From: Bifiguratus adelaidae
Lineage: Eukaryota > Mucoromycota > Endogonomycetes > Endogonales
Direction of reading: 5' to 3'
Assembly (NCBI GenBank): GCA_002261195.1
Contig: MVBO01000030.1
Location: 80,194-144,193 of the forward strand
DNA: 64,000 nucleotides
Each line of letters starts with the position of its first letter. Within the stretch, counting starts at the first letter, position 1. The translations under genes were made by a program, and so were the position numbers. Below are positions 22,297 to 34,247 of this stretch, one piece after another. The notes beneath the pieces were generated by a model that worked only from the letters and a program-made list of their open reading frames with translations, did not search any database and was not told the DNA's origin.

Positions 22297-23949
22297 TCAT
22301 TTCCAACCCCATACTTGTTTTACCCAGGATTCTAGGTTGACGGGCGTGTTTTGCCACTTCTGTATGAAGGGATGTGTAAGCATGCGCTGTGGCGATGGCC
22401 GCAATTTCGGGTCTTTTGTCAAGCTGTAGGTGTCCATCAATGTAAGATTCTCACACCTTATTGCAAATGCAGCCATATATGCTTACCAGACAGCAACGAA
22501 ATTACGACATTCCGGACTTCTGTCTTCCCCTAATTCGGGTACTGGTTGGTGCACGATGAAGTCCAATAACTCAAAGATTGCTAGTGCGGGTATGCCAGGC
22601 GGTGGCAAGGCAGGCCGTCTTTCGGCTACTTCGATTATGGTAAGACCCAGAGACCAGATATCTGACGAAACATCGTACTTTGCTCCCTGAATACGTTCAG
22701 GCTACATGGGCAAGGTAAGTAAATGTCATCTACGACAATGGAGAAAGCAAAACTTACAGCCATGTAATACTTTGTGCCAGTGAAGGTTTGTGCGAGTGAG
22801 TTCTCTAGCTCTCCGGATACACCAAAGTCACATAGCTTAATTTCGCCCTTGCGAGTCATTAAGATATTGGACGGTTTGATATCTGCAGTGAGCATACTGG
22901 TTGTCAATCTTTGTGCGCAATGCTTCACAATACGTACCGCGATGAATGACTTTCTTTGAGTGCAAATAAACCAATCCTTTGCAGACTGATTCTGCAATTT
23001 TCGCCAAAACGCCCTCTCCAATGACGCCTTGTAGCTGCTTGCACCTCTTGTAAATATCCTCCAAGCTGCCCGCTTCACAGTATTCCATGCATATCGCTAT
23101 CGTCGTATCTGCTTCGTCAAGAAAGGCGCCATAGAAGGAGACTATATGTGGAGAGTCACAAGTACGCAAGAAGGCCAATTCCCGCAGAATTTGTCGTTGA
23201 ACTGCTGGGTCTGGGTCGGCTGTTATGGACTGGAGACGTTTCAGTACGGAGGATTAAACTATTGCGTTGCCAATTACCTTCTTTGCCATGATGATACCGC
23301 TTGGGTTGTGGCGAACGCGTCTGACTGTTCCTGCCGCTCCTTCTCCGAGCCGCTTCTCTACCTCAAAATCTTCAGGCTTCAATTGCATATAGGTCTCCTC
23401 CTCATCAACTGATGTTTCTTGAGGCTGTGTTACTTGATTGTCCTCGGAAGTCACGACCAGCTTTGGTTCAGAAAGCGGTGTCGCACTACTTTTTGAAGAC
23501 AATGTTGCAGGTGAGGCAGATACGCCCGGACTGGTGTCAGGGCACATCTTGAGTGACTGCGCATCGGCATGGGAGTGGTGACTAGAGTGAGTCGGAATGG
23601 AGGATTTGCCAAAAATGTCTGCAAACTCGTCCTTGGTTTTGTAGGCGTTCGTCGTTGGGGTGAATTGCGTGCTAAGGGACGATGGAGAGTTATTTGGAGA
23701 TGAAGCTGACGATGGAGTTACAATAGGTGATAAGTGAATAGGGGAAAGTCTGAGACCAGAGAATATTGAATTGAGCATGTGTACTATTGGCGCGAAGTTG
23801 CGTGGCTCGACTTACTTTAGCCCAGTTTTGTTGCGGTTACTTTTGCCGAACTTTGCGTTCGAGCGACCCAGACCTTGTGAGGGGGAAAGAGAGCCAGCAC
23901 TCGAAGCGGACAAGTCTTGTTTCTCATCCGCTACCGGCAGGTTATCCAT
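22297..23949 (-). CDS. MKK1: MAP kinase kinase, Mkk1/Mkk2 (cell-wall integrity) type
   Basis: Dual-specificity kinase. Exons are 23949-23816, 23749-23278, 23229-22938, 22882-22758, 22701-22487 and 22423-22297, for 454 residues. A disordered N-terminus with the [10 protein letters not shown] docking-like patch precedes the kinase domain (about residues 150-430): glycine loop [12 protein letters not shown]-type lysine in [36 protein letters not shown], the MAPKK activation site SLAQTFTGT, and YYMAPERIQG. The C-terminus WVKQVWGWK is the ending I associate with Mkk1/2 rather than Ste7 or Pbs2. All catalytic residues are present. A TGACGTCA site lies 80 bp upstream of the ATG. Confidence 0.88.
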
Positions 23950-24028
23950 GCTTGCTGATCCCTTTCGTTTCAAGCTCGGGCTGCACGAGGATGGCAGTAG
24001 CCTACCATATCAGGCAAAGAATCGTGGC

Positions 24029-24036
24029 TGACGTCA
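24029..24036. promoter_or_regulatory. CRE-type palindrome TGACGTCA upstream of the MAPKK
   Basis: Perfect TGACGTCA, 80 bp upstream of the MAPKK ATG, in the 151 bp between that gene and the HSH155 stop codon. Confidence 0.4.
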
Positions 24037-24100
24037 CATTTTCCTGGCTTGCTTCTAGATCCATGTGTGATATTTTCCACTTTTAGTCCGAAACCGCAAA

Positions 24101-27100
24101 CTACAAGAAATAATCTAGCTCATAACGCTGGTAGTGATTCCGTTCGTCATCCTCTATCCTTGGATAGAGTGGCACCAATGCGTCCTGAGATCCAATATAC
24201 AGGGAATTGTATATCTTCCAGTAAATTTCTCGCACCTTGCGAGCAGGGTGGAAAAGGCCTTGAAGAACATACTGGAGTATAACCGAGGGGCCGAGCGCGA
24301 CGCGGAGACCTTCAATTGCATCGGTGACCGCGTTGATGACATGAGCTATAAATGTAAGGTTAGAGAAGATTACTAGGTTTGAGGAGTCGGAAGTACTTAC
24401 GTGATGTTTCGAAAATATTGGGCCAAACGTAATTGAGCAGGTGAAGCAGAGCGTCTTCGCAATTCAATCCGAGAACACCTAGAGCCATATGCTTGATCGT
24501 TGTGCAAGCCGTTTGCCTGTGGACCAAGTCGCGGTCCATAAGAGCATCTTCAAGAAGCGGTGTGACAGCATAGATGTAATCCTTGCCCATCTCTCCGATG
24601 TATTCGAACATGAAGGACAGCGATTTGAGGACACCATTCTGCACATTCAGCTCCGGTACACGGTATTCATTCATGATTGCTGGTAGAACAGTGAAAGGAG
24701 CACATGTTTCGGCAACAATGGCGATGGCGACGGTTGTACAGACACGAATCTGACGCTCTTGCACCTTAAGGTTGTTTAGGAGTGTAGCCAAAACGTCTTG
24801 AGGTCCAATAGCCTTGGCGATGTAACCAAACGTATTCACGGCTGCTCTTCGAATACCCATCTTGTGTGCTCTGAGCAAATCCAGCAACTCGAAGCAGATT
24901 CGCATCCATTCTCGAGCACTGACATATTCAGCGCCTCTGTCAGCTATTCGCCCCACCAGATCGATACAATTCTCTTGCACTTTCTCGTGTCGATTTTTCA
25001 GGATAGGTGTGAGACGGGGTAGCAAATCCTTGATGGGCGGAGTCATGCTCGCCATGCCAATCACATTTACGATACTCTTAAGAGCACCGAGAATGGATCC
25101 TAATACTTCAGGGTATTCTTCGCCGAGATATTCGTACAAGATTTGGCCGAGTTGTCCCATGAGAATTTCTTCACCGCACGTCTTCATGACCGTCGCTATT
25201 CGCGATATCAAGTCCGCCGCCTGTTGTCGGACTTTTGCGCTCTTGTTGTTGAGTCGCCACAGAACCGTGTAGCAAATTTGTTGCAAATAGGGCTTGGTCC
25301 GCATACCGAGCGCGTTGACGACGACACCAAAACCATTGAGCATGACAACATCCTCCACGACTTGCTCTTGGAAAGCGTACAGAATGCCGTCGATGAGTAC
25401 TTCTTCTAGACGTTGATCGATATCGGCTGCGCCGAGCGTTGAGATGACATTATCAATCGTCTCCATGACCATTTTTCGATATGGTTCGCTTTCATCCTTT
25501 AAATCCTCGACAATACGTCCAACGATTTCAGTGACACCGACCTTGTTAGCGAGCTCTACCGTAGTTTCCACTACTTGCTTGTAGTTTCGACGATCCAAAG
25601 CCATTCTTCTGACCCAGAAATGCTTGAAGAACTCTGGTAGAATTTCCTCTTTGATGTATGCAGGAGTAACACCATCTGTGGCCGCGCACTGCTTGACGAC
25701 TTTGAGGACAATCTTCTTCATTTCCTCATCAGGCGATTGAAACTCTCGGATTAGGATGACCATGACTTCCTTTGTATAATAATTTGCATATTCGTCGTCC
25801 ATCAATGGAATGATGTAACCAATTGCCTTCAAAAATGCGGCGAGACCTTTGCCACGATGCTTGCGAATACCAGTCCAGAGAGGCTTCAAGACCGAGTCAA
25901 AAGACTCAATACCGTAAGGTGCAGCAGCCTCGGCTAATGCCGCAATGGCGAGTGCTGTTATCGTGCGCACCTTCTGCTGTTCATCTTCAAGCCCATGAGC
26001 GATGGCATCAACCAGGTTTTTCAAGTGAGGCAAGACAGCGCATCCGAGCAGGATAGCGATCTGCTGGACAATTTTGATACCGGTATGACGCGCTTGCCAA
26101 GATTTCTTGGATTTGCATACAGCCTTCAAAAACGGAAGAAGGGCTGGTATACCAAGAGCAGACGCAACAACAGAGAAGGCTCGCGCGGTCGTGTTTCGGA
26201 CATATTCGTCAATGTGATCAATATCTGGGCGCATCGTCGTGATCATGGTTGGCAAACCTGCCGCTTTGGATAGGTTAGAGATAATCTCCCGTCCTTCTAC
26301 TCTCGCATAATAGTCTTCATCAATGAGGAGTGGCTCAATGACCACGAGAATTTTGTGAACATATGGTCGGACAAGGTCGTCAAGTTTGTATAGAATTCGA
26401 TCGACGACCTTGACGAGTAAATGACGCTCTTGATCTTCCAGACTGGGTGACATGAGAAGTGGTAGGATTTGATTGAAGAGTGGCCCGGGTCCAAACTCTC
26501 GGGCTTTCTCCGTGATTTGTCGAAGAGCAGACTTGCGCATGGGTGGCGTGCCATTCTTGATCCTCAGCAATAAACGCATAATCTTCAATTCCATCAATTC
26601 CTCCAATGACAATGAATCTTCGTCCTTCGCCTCGAGAAGTTTCCCAAAATGCTGTATGTCCTCTTGCTTGAGATTAGGTAGATCGACTCCACCAGGTATT
26701 TCTCCAGGCATATCGGTTGCATGGGCACGCATCTCATCCTGCATCATGAAGCCTCCTACATCTCCGATTGGAGTAGGCGTCGCCATCAACTTGCGAGCAG
26801 GCGTCATGATTGGAGCGTAGCCAGCAGGCGGTTCAAGAATCTTGTAGCCAGTGGAAGGGAACATCGCATCGAGCTCTTCATCTGACAATGGCCGATTACG
26901 AACGTCCAACTCTCTCTCCCAACGCAGAGCGCTATGAGCTTCGGGGGTCATGAGACCTGATGGAGTGGGTGTCATCATGCCCATACCACCGACGGGAGTT
27001 GTCATGCCCAGGTTGACAGGCGTTTCGTCCCAACGACTCTTCTTTCCGGTGGCTGTAGGTGTGGCGTCCCATTTGTTAGATGTCGCAACTGGCGTTTCGT

Positions 27101-27909
27101 CCCAGCGATTCCGTTTTCTCGGTGTGGCACTGACATCGTCAGCTCTGGGTGTTTCGTCCCATCGGGATTTGGGGATAGAGGACGCATCATCATCATTCCA
27201 TGAAGATCCACCTGAGCCATTAGTTGCAATTACTGGTGTTTCCATGTCCCATCGTCGCTTCCTCGCTGGTTTTGCGGCACCTCCTTCGGCCGCTTGTCCA
27301 TCTTGTTTCTCCTGCTCCTTCTTCTTTTCGGAAATTTGGTGCATAATTCGTTGCTGTTCCCGATCTAATTCAGCTTCCTTCATGACCTCGCCATACGTAC
27401 GTCGCTCTCCACTGGCTCCGTCAGCTTTGCCAAACGCGTCGACGCGCTCAGGAGACAACCTGCGATTGAATCTTCGTGCGTGATATTCATCTTCCCGGTC
27501 TGCTATTCGACGATTCTTCGCAGTTTCTGCAAAGGGGTCATGATGGTCATCTTCACCAGATATCTCCTTGAAGACGTCCTTTGGAGCTGTGTAAGAGTTC
27601 AACATGCGATTTTTCTGCCCGTAACCGTCCACCTCCATCTCTTCCTCTTCCTCGTCATTCATTGGCAAAGACGTAACGTAACCTTCATATTTGTCCTCTT
27701 TGCCGTAGTGATCTGTGTCATAAGAAACACCATTAGACATGGAGGCTCGAGTTTCTGCTAGAGGCTTGTTCAACGGAAGACCGTTGCCATTAGCTTGTCC
27801 AAGTTTGGACCTTTGGGCTTGAGCGGCCTTTATCTGATTCTCAAAATCTATAAAGTGATTGAGAAGCTGACCCTTGCATATATCCTTCCTCTGACCTACC
27901 ATCAGCCAT
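24101..27909 (-). CDS. HSH155: U2 snRNP core protein SF3B1 / Hsh155
   Basis: Largest SF3b subunit; its HEAT superhelix clamps the branch-site helix of the pre-spliceosome. Exons are 27909-27900, 27847-24401 and 24345-24101, for 1233 residues. The first coding exon is only 10 nt (M-A-D and one base), joined to [17 protein letters not shown]. The N-terminal third holds repeated TP-rich KRxRWDETP-type motifs ([32 protein letters not shown]), the U2AF-binding ULM region, then [15 protein letters not shown]. The C-terminal two thirds are HEAT repeats, ending [15 protein letters not shown] and YELDYFL. Divergent from PRP5, its direct partner in branch-site proofreading. Confidence 0.98.
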
Positions 27910-28018
27910 GGCCTGCTCCAAGGTGTATCGCCACAAAAAAGCAGTGAATTCCTTAAATGATGACGTCACGCTTTTACACCTCTATTCACCTGCGGTTCCT
28001 CCTCTGCACACGGAAGCC
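27910..28018. promoter_or_regulatory. 109-bp bidirectional promoter HSH155 / PRP5 with a CRE-type site
   Basis: The two start codons are separated by 109 nt, which contain a perfect TGACGTCA palindrome at 27961-27968, almost central. If this site is used, it would act on both genes. An in-frame ATG at 27908 could extend PRP5 by 37 residues, but the resulting leader is not basic or RS-like as the family would suggest. Confidence 0.5.
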
Positions 28019-31000
28019 ATGTCTCACCGTACTCCATCACCCAAGAGGCACAAATCGTCTCATGGGGGGAGTAGACGTCGAGAATACGAGGAAGACTATT
28101 ACGATGGATCAAGACGGCGTGACAAATATGATCGCGAACGGAGAGAGCGAAGGGATCGAAGCTCTGACTACTATGAACGACGTGACCGGTACGACCGCCA
28201 TGACCGCCACGAATGGTCCGATCGTCAGGACCGATATGGCCAAAGAGGCGAGGACCATCGCTCGCGAACGAGCGTCCCCGTTGACGAGCCGCCTGTACAA
28301 GCATTGGATATGAAAGAGGACATGGAGGAAAAGGCTAGACAGAGGCGGGAAAGAGTGGAACAGTGGCGGCAAAAGAGGGCCGCCGAAGAAGCTGCTGCCA
28401 ATGGTACCTCTGGTAATGTTCATGCCCCGAACGGCGTCGCATCAGTAGATACAAATCATCATGAAAGTGACCGAGGCGATGGTCAAGCAGCTAACGGAGA
28501 TGAGGTCAGCGGCAAGAAATGGTCCTTGGAAGATGACGATGAGGATGAGGACGAAAACGATGAGGGAATGCAGCCGGTAACTACGGAGACGGCACAAGAG
28601 AGTCTACATGGTAGTGTCGATGGACCTCCGGCTCCGCCAAGTATGAAGAACACAGAAGAAGACGATGCTACGGCAGATGGTCTATTACAAAAGCCTGTGG
28701 TCAGGCGGAACCCATTTGCCAGTATGGGAGGTACCAAAAATGCTTCCTCGGCGTCCGATTCTACAAATCGACAGCAAAAGCAGATGTTTGGGATGAACGG
28801 CAAACCGAAAATGCAGATTGGTCTCAAACGCAAGCATGACGGAGAAGATGAGCCAGCTCAGGTCAAGATTAAAAATCGAACAGATGAGAAAGCAGACGGT
28901 CACAATGAATCAGATTTGATGAAGGTGGACGAACCCTCGAGTAACGCTGCTGAGGACGACGATGTCGACCCGTTGGATGCTTTTATGGTTGATGTCAGCA
29001 AAGAAGCTTTACAAATCAAGCAAGAGGATGCCAAGCGAATGCACCTGGACACGCCAAAAGAGCAAACACCCATCATCGTAGCGGACGAAGAAGAAGATGC
29101 GGAGAGTAGCGAAGAAGAAGATGTGTTAGCCTTAGCTGCCAAGAGAGTCAAGAAGAAGGATATACCCGTGGTAGATCACAGCCAGGTGAACTACGAACCT
29201 TTCAGAAAAGATTTTTATATCGAACCTCCGGAAATGAGAGATATGACACCTGATCAGGTCGATCTACTACGGATTGGACTGGACGGCATCAAGATTCGCG
29301 GTGTCAATTGCCCCAAGCCAATCAAGAAATGGACCCATTGTGGACTACCAGCCGGCACTTTGGAAGTCATCCGAAAACTTAATTACACATCTCCCACCTC
29401 TATTCAAGCTCAAGCCATTCCAGCAATCATGAAGGGCCGCGACGTTATCGGCGTCGCCAAAACCGGATCTGGTAAAACGATCGCTTTCCTTCTGCCAATG
29501 TTCCGTCATATCAAAGATCAACGACCTCTTGAAAACATGGAAGGCCCAATTGCAGTCATCATGACTCCAACGCGAGAGTTGGCCGTTCAGATTCATCGAG
29601 AATGTAAGCCATTTCTCAAAGTTTTGGGTCTTAGAGCCATATGTGCGTACGGTGGTTCCCCCATCAAGGATCAAATTGCGGACCTCAAGCGCGGTGCTGA
29701 GATCATAGTGTGCACTCCAGGTCGGATGATTGATCTGTTGACGGCAAATTCAGGACGAGTCACCAACTTGAAACGGGTCACATATCTTGTCCTTGATGAA
29801 GCGGACAGAATGTTTGACATGGGTTTCGAGCCGCAAGTGATGAAGATCGTCAACAATGTGAGGCCAGATCGGCAAACAGTCCTCTTCTCGGCAACATTTC
29901 CCAGACAGATGGAAGCTCTCGCCAGGAAAGTTTTACGAAAACCACTCGAAATAACCGTGGGTGGCCGGAGCGTTGTGTGCGAAGACGTAGACCAAAAGGT
30001 CGAAGTCCGGGAGGAATCAACCAAGTTTGTGCGCTTGCTGGAGATTCTAGGCGAATTTTTCAACGAGGCGGAAAATGACGACGGGAGAGTTTTGATCTTT
30101 GTGGATCGCCAAGAAGCCGCTGATAATCTATTGAGAGACTTGATACGTAGAGGGTATCCTTGCATGTCTTTGCATGGTGGCAAGGTATGTTTCTACAAAA
30201 ATTCCTCTCTATTGTTGTGGGATCTAATCGCATGTTCTAGGATCAAACGGATCGTGACAGTACAATTGCCGATTTCAAGTCAGGCGTGAGCAACATCCTC
30301 GTCGCTACTTCTGTCGCCGCGCGTGGACTGGACGTGAAACAGCTTAAAGTAGTCATCAACTATGAATGTCCTAATCACATGGAGGATTATGTCCATCGTG
30401 TTGGACGCACTGGGCGTGCCGGTAATAAGGGAACAGCTTACACCTTCATCACACCTGAGCAAGATCGTTACGCCATCGACATTTTGAAGGCTCTAAAGCT
30501 CAGTGGTCAAACACCTCCCAAGGAGCTGCAAGACCTGGCGGATTGTAAGTGACATTGTTTATGGTCACAAGTTCGTCCAAATTCTAATTTGTCATCTGCA
30601 GCTTTCCAAGAAAAGGTCAAGGCAGGCAGAGAACATTTCGCCGGATCCGGTTTCGGAGGAAAGGGACTGGAAAGGTTCGATAAGGATCGGGACCTTGTCA
30701 AGAAAATTCAAAAACGGGCGTACGGTGGGGAAGATGAAGAATCTGACGAGGAAGAAGGTGACGGAGAAAAGACACCATCGGCTACCAAGCCAGTGGAAGA
30801 TGGCACTGCAACTGTCGTGGGTGCGGCGCCTAAAACTGAAGCGGCAAACAGCAGCAATGCCGCTTTCAAGGCCGCTCAAGAAGCGGCGGCAAGGATTAGC
30901 GCCCTTGTTGGCACATCCAAGGCGGGCAAAGCTGCAGACATCATTCGGGAGATTAATGCAAAGTACAAGGAGAATGTTGGTTCCGACGATACTCTGAGCG

Positions 31001-31320
31001 AGCATTCCTTGGAGATCGAAATCAACGACTATCCTCAAAAGGCCCGATGGAGAGTCACCAACAAGGAGCAGATTGTGCAAATTGGCGAAGTCTCCGGAGC
31101 GGCCATCACGACACGTGGTACATATTTCCCTCCCGGAAAACAACCGGGACCGGGAGAACGCAAGCTGTACCTACTCATTGAAGGCGAGAATAGTCTCGTA
31201 ATTGAAAGAGCACGTACTGAGATTAAGCGTATATTGACGGAAGCCACGGTACAGGCCATGGAATCAGAAGCTCGAGGTGGACCAAGCGTTACTGGTCAGG
31301 GACGCTACTCCGTAGTATAA
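28019..31320 (+). CDS. PRP5: DEAD-box RNA helicase Prp5 (DDX46)
   Basis: ATPase that remodels U2 snRNP and proofreads branch-site pairing. Exons are 28019-30184, 30241-30544 and 30602-31320, for 1062 residues. An Arg/Asp/Tyr-rich RS-like N-terminus is followed by an acidic linker; the Q-motif and Walker A (AKTGSGKT, about residue 481), PTRELA, TPGR, DEAD within [19 protein letters not shown], and the C-terminal lobe [10 protein letters not shown] are all intact. The extreme C-terminus ([16 protein letters not shown]..., [15 protein letters not shown]) is the KH-like DDX46/Prp5 tail, which separates it from other DEAD-box proteins. Divergent from HSH155. Confidence 0.97.
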
Positions 31321-31491
31321 ACTTCATTTACATGTATTTACGCTTCTATTGTACATTAACCAATCCAAAACAATGATCAAGGTCCGAAATCTAGACGTAT
31401 GTATCATGGCATGCTGCTCCTTTATCGCAACCAACCCTATCGCGGATCTGCAACATGGGCTCTATTGCTCCTTTTCCAGCACTATGGATCG

Positions 31492-31734
31492 TTAATACAT
31501 GCTTTGTAAAAGCATGCGCTTCTTACCATAAGTTACCCCTGTTCCATCGATACCCTCTTCCTCGTCGAGATTCGCAGGCTCGACAGTCACCTCCGTTTGC
31601 ACATGAACAGACGTAGCAGGGGTATCCCCCCGTCGAAAAGTCACCCCAGTGCCATCGATACCCTCATCAAACTCGTCCTTGTTCGTATCTTGGCCTATCA
31701 CTTCTTGCTGCTGAACGGTATCTTGTGTCGACAT
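31492..31734 (-). CDS. 80-residue microprotein with two EGIDGTGVT repeats
   Basis: Unrecognised small protein. It has no signal peptide or membrane segment; it is acidic (Asp/Glu-rich), with two copies of EGIDGTGVT, at about residues 24-32 and 61-69, each followed by an aromatic residue and basic residues (FRR and YGKKR). The nucleotide copies differ at three third-codon positions (GGC/GGA, ACT/ACA, GTG/GTA) while the eight residues GIDGTGVT are identical, which argues for selection on the peptide and hence for a real gene. The start is the ATG at 31734 (MSTQD). It sits alone, convergent with PRP5 (171 nt between stops). Function unknown. Confidence 0.55.
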   Translation of the reverse strand: MSTQDTVQQQEVIGQDTNKDEFDEGIDGTGVTFRRGDTPATSVHVQTEVTVEPANLDEEEGIDGTGVTYGKKRMLLQSMY

Positions 31735-31788
31735 GGTCACGTGGACAGGGGGTGGGACGTTGGAGAGTCACAACTGCCGTCTTAAAAT

Positions 31789-32116
31789 CTACCCCCGGTT
31801 GACATTCTTGGTGCGACGCTCTGAACCAATCAATGGTGCCCAATCAGGAACAGAAACCATAAGCCTTGAATTCCAGCCAACGGCGTAGATTCTAGCCACA
31901 ACTGTAAGGGAGGCGTTTAGCATAGGGCGTCTAGATAGGGCATGGTATTTAAAGAACGAGTTATTTTTTAAGAGAGTAATCGATTGCAGCTTACGATGCC
32001 AATGCGTGTGCATGATTACCTGGCCTTTCCTCCGTTGCGCCCTGCAGTGCACAGATTGCCCGCTTATGCTCTTCGTCGGCGAAATGCCATTGTGGAATCA
32101 TCACCTGGAGCACCAT
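31789..32116 (-). CDS. Doubtful two-exon small ORF
   Basis: Possible 69-residue protein from exons 32116-32020 and 31901-31789, joined by an intron with GTAATC donor and TTACAG acceptor. The second exon (VVARIYAVGWNSRL, VPDWAPLIGSERRTKNVNRG) has gene-like composition, but I recognise no family. The plus strand of the same stretch (31984-32481) also has an open frame and a strong AAAG/GTAAGC donor at about 32142, so strand and structure are unresolved. The interval from 31742 to 32431 otherwise shows nothing definite apart from acting as the region upstream of the mutarotase. Confidence 0.2.
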
Positions 32117-32431
32117 CCGTGATAGTCCAATGTCATACCAAAGGTAAGCTTTCTCGGGGACTATACAATCGGACAAAGACTCATGCCATACACAGGAAGA
32201 GGATGATGACAGCGTACAAACGACACGGGAACAATGTATTGACACAAGGAACCGTCAATGGCTGGAAGATGCGCCTCTTCGGCGACTTCGTCTTCAGACG
32301 GCGGCCATCTCCGCATGAGAAAAAATTTCCCCATACAGTCGCTGTAGATATTACACCCACATCCTATACCCCACAGATCCGCTTTGTCTACTATTCCCCG
32401 TACTCGGTTTCAAGGTCGAGCTTTGTGTACA

Positions 32432-32874
32432 ATGCCACGTCGCTTCGGCCAGGTTATAAAGTTGAAACCAGGTGCCTATGACACCTACAAGGAATATCAT
32501 GCCAACGTTTGGCCTGAAGTCCTCGAGACGATTCATGCCTGCAATATACGCGACTACAGCATTTACCACCACGATGGGTAAAGTGCATAAGCATCTTGTC
32601 GCACATTTGCCCCTACTAACATCGCTTAGCTTGTTGTTTGCGAGCTTCAAGTATATAGGCGACGATTATGAAGCCGACATGAAAAAGATGGCTTCCGATC
32701 CCAAAACGCGAGAATGGTGGACGATTATGGATCCCTTGCAGGCAAGTCGTGACGGTCATGACCAAGCGTGTAATGTCTCATACCACCTGCTAGGAGTCGT
32801 TGATCCCGGGAGCAACCGGTTCAGCGAATGGACCCTGGTGGAAAGAAGCGGAAGAGATGTTTTACTTTCCTTGA
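32432..32874 (+). CDS. L-rhamnose mutarotase
   Basis: Interconverts the anomers of L-rhamnose (RhaM/DUF718 family, ferredoxin-like dimer). Exons are 32432-32577, 32630-32741 and 32794-32874, for 112 residues, the usual length. Motifs: GQVIKLKPGAYDTYKEYHANVWPEV with the conserved His, IRDYSIYHHDGLLFASFKYIG, the WW pair in TREWWTIMDP, and the C-terminal EEMFYFP. The second intron is a GC-AG intron (donor GCAAGT). The first has a textbook CTACTAAC branch site. The start at MPRRFG fits the family; an in-frame Met at 32384 would add 16 residues. Convergent with the velvet gene, with 31 nt between stop codons. Confidence 0.92.
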
Positions 32875-32905
32875 TTCATTTCAAGCGTAAATATATACAA
32901 GACAA

Positions 32906-34074
32906 TCATTTGTTCTTTGAGCGCACGTCGTTCCTTATCGGTATCTTGAGTCCTTGACGCGCAAAAGCCTTGGATAATTCGGTGGATTCTGCATGGGATC
33001 AGCAACATATTCAGCAAAGGGGGTGATGCCGACGTACCTGTCATGCCAGGAAATTTCTTGGCCGAGTATACTGTAAATGGTTCGCAACTCACAGACGCAA
33101 TGATCTTGCTCTTTGTATCACTCAAAAAATCGTCACTATGGAGCACATCAGCATGCGAAGTGATCGTCGTCAACACATTACCTTCCCAGTTTCATGAGTG
33201 AGAACTTCAGAATGTATCGGCCTTCGGTACGGATACTTAGATCAGGGAATGCGAAATAAAGTCCAGCTTCTCCTTGCGGGTTCTTGAGGACGCTGGGAGA
33301 GCTGACCAGACTCCCCATGAGCACTCGTGTGTATTTAGGTGGATTGGAGATGATATTTCGTTCTTCGGTACCATCCTCAGACCATAGAGTAACATGTAGA
33401 ACAAAGAATGGATTCTGCAGCATCGTATTGTCGACGGCGCCGTCAGGGTTTGTGATGATGAGTTGGACGATCGGCTAGGTAAACTGCTTAGGCTCCAAGT
33501 TTGGGTGCCCTTTAAGGGTGGAAGACTTACCGGAGGATCGATAGGTCTACGATCCTTTTCGCCAAAGCCGCACATCCGCGCATGCAACGGATGTTGACAT
33601 ACTATTAGTTTATAACTCCTGCAATAGAAACAAACACTTAACATGATAGCTCTTAGCAGCCTACTACTGTACTTACTTGTTGTCTACCTCCTCTGTGACT
33701 TCACCTCGTTGGACAGGCGATGTCTGATAATTCCTCGCAAAAGCCTCACCGGTACCTTGCACGGGGTATCCTGAAAGGGGGTATGAGCAACGGACAGGCC
33801 ATTGCAAAAGTTACTTACCTGAGCCATTCTCAGATTGCGTAAATGAGTAGGTCGTATCCTGAGGTGGCACTTGCTCACCACCTTCAGGATATCTATAAGT
33901 AGTGTTGGGAAGGTTGGAATAATAGAGTTGACCAGTCGATCTAGAGATGACCGTGAATACTTGTGAATGTCGCCTCCGCGGACTTTACCTGTCTTGCTCG
34001 TGCGGTTCATTACCACCGTAACGTTCGTCAAGTTGCTGGTGACTGAAACCACCGTTCCGACTGTAGGAATTCAT
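32906..34074 (-). CDS. Velvet-domain transcription factor, VelB-like
   Basis: Velvet regulators dimerise and bind DNA to control development, spores and secondary metabolism. Exons are 34074-33989, 33940-33819, 33770-33677, 33618-33531, 33474-33182, 33135-33038 and 32988-32906, for 287 residues. The N-terminal 100 residues are Gln/Gly/Tyr-rich; the velvet domain follows with LIVCQHPLHARMCGFGEKD, DRRPIDPPPIVQL, the long loop PDGAVDNTMLQNPFFVLH, LVSSPSVLKNPQGEAGLYF, FPDLSIRTEGRYILKF, and VYSAKKFPGMTESTELSKAF. The ending FPGMTESTELSKAFARQG resembles VelB more than VosA or VeA. The first exon and its start are the least certain. Confidence 0.9.
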
Positions 34075-34247
34075 CACCAAGTGGCAATCCAAAGGATGCA
34101 ATAATTTTGCGTCACTCAAATAAGGGCTCCAAAGCTTGAATGCTGGGCGTGCGTTCCACGCGGATGGATCGGGAAAATGTTCCGTATTCAATTTTGAGAT
34201 ATGGGTCTTGGTTCTATCTACACTTATGATACATGCGGGGAGCAGCG

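Noticed and set aside
27908-28018. N-terminal extension of PRP5 from an ATG at 27908
   Set aside because: This ATG overlaps the HSH155 start codon on the other strand and the added residues do not look like the family; the ATG at 28019 begins a basic RS-type leader.
31984-32142. Plus-strand frame with CHCGIITWSTIRDSPMSYQR, similar to the start of a GFA/CENP-V Cys domain
   Set aside because: Only about 20 residues fit; no following CYCSIC-type motif exists after the GTAAGC donor or elsewhere nearby, and no in-frame start is present.
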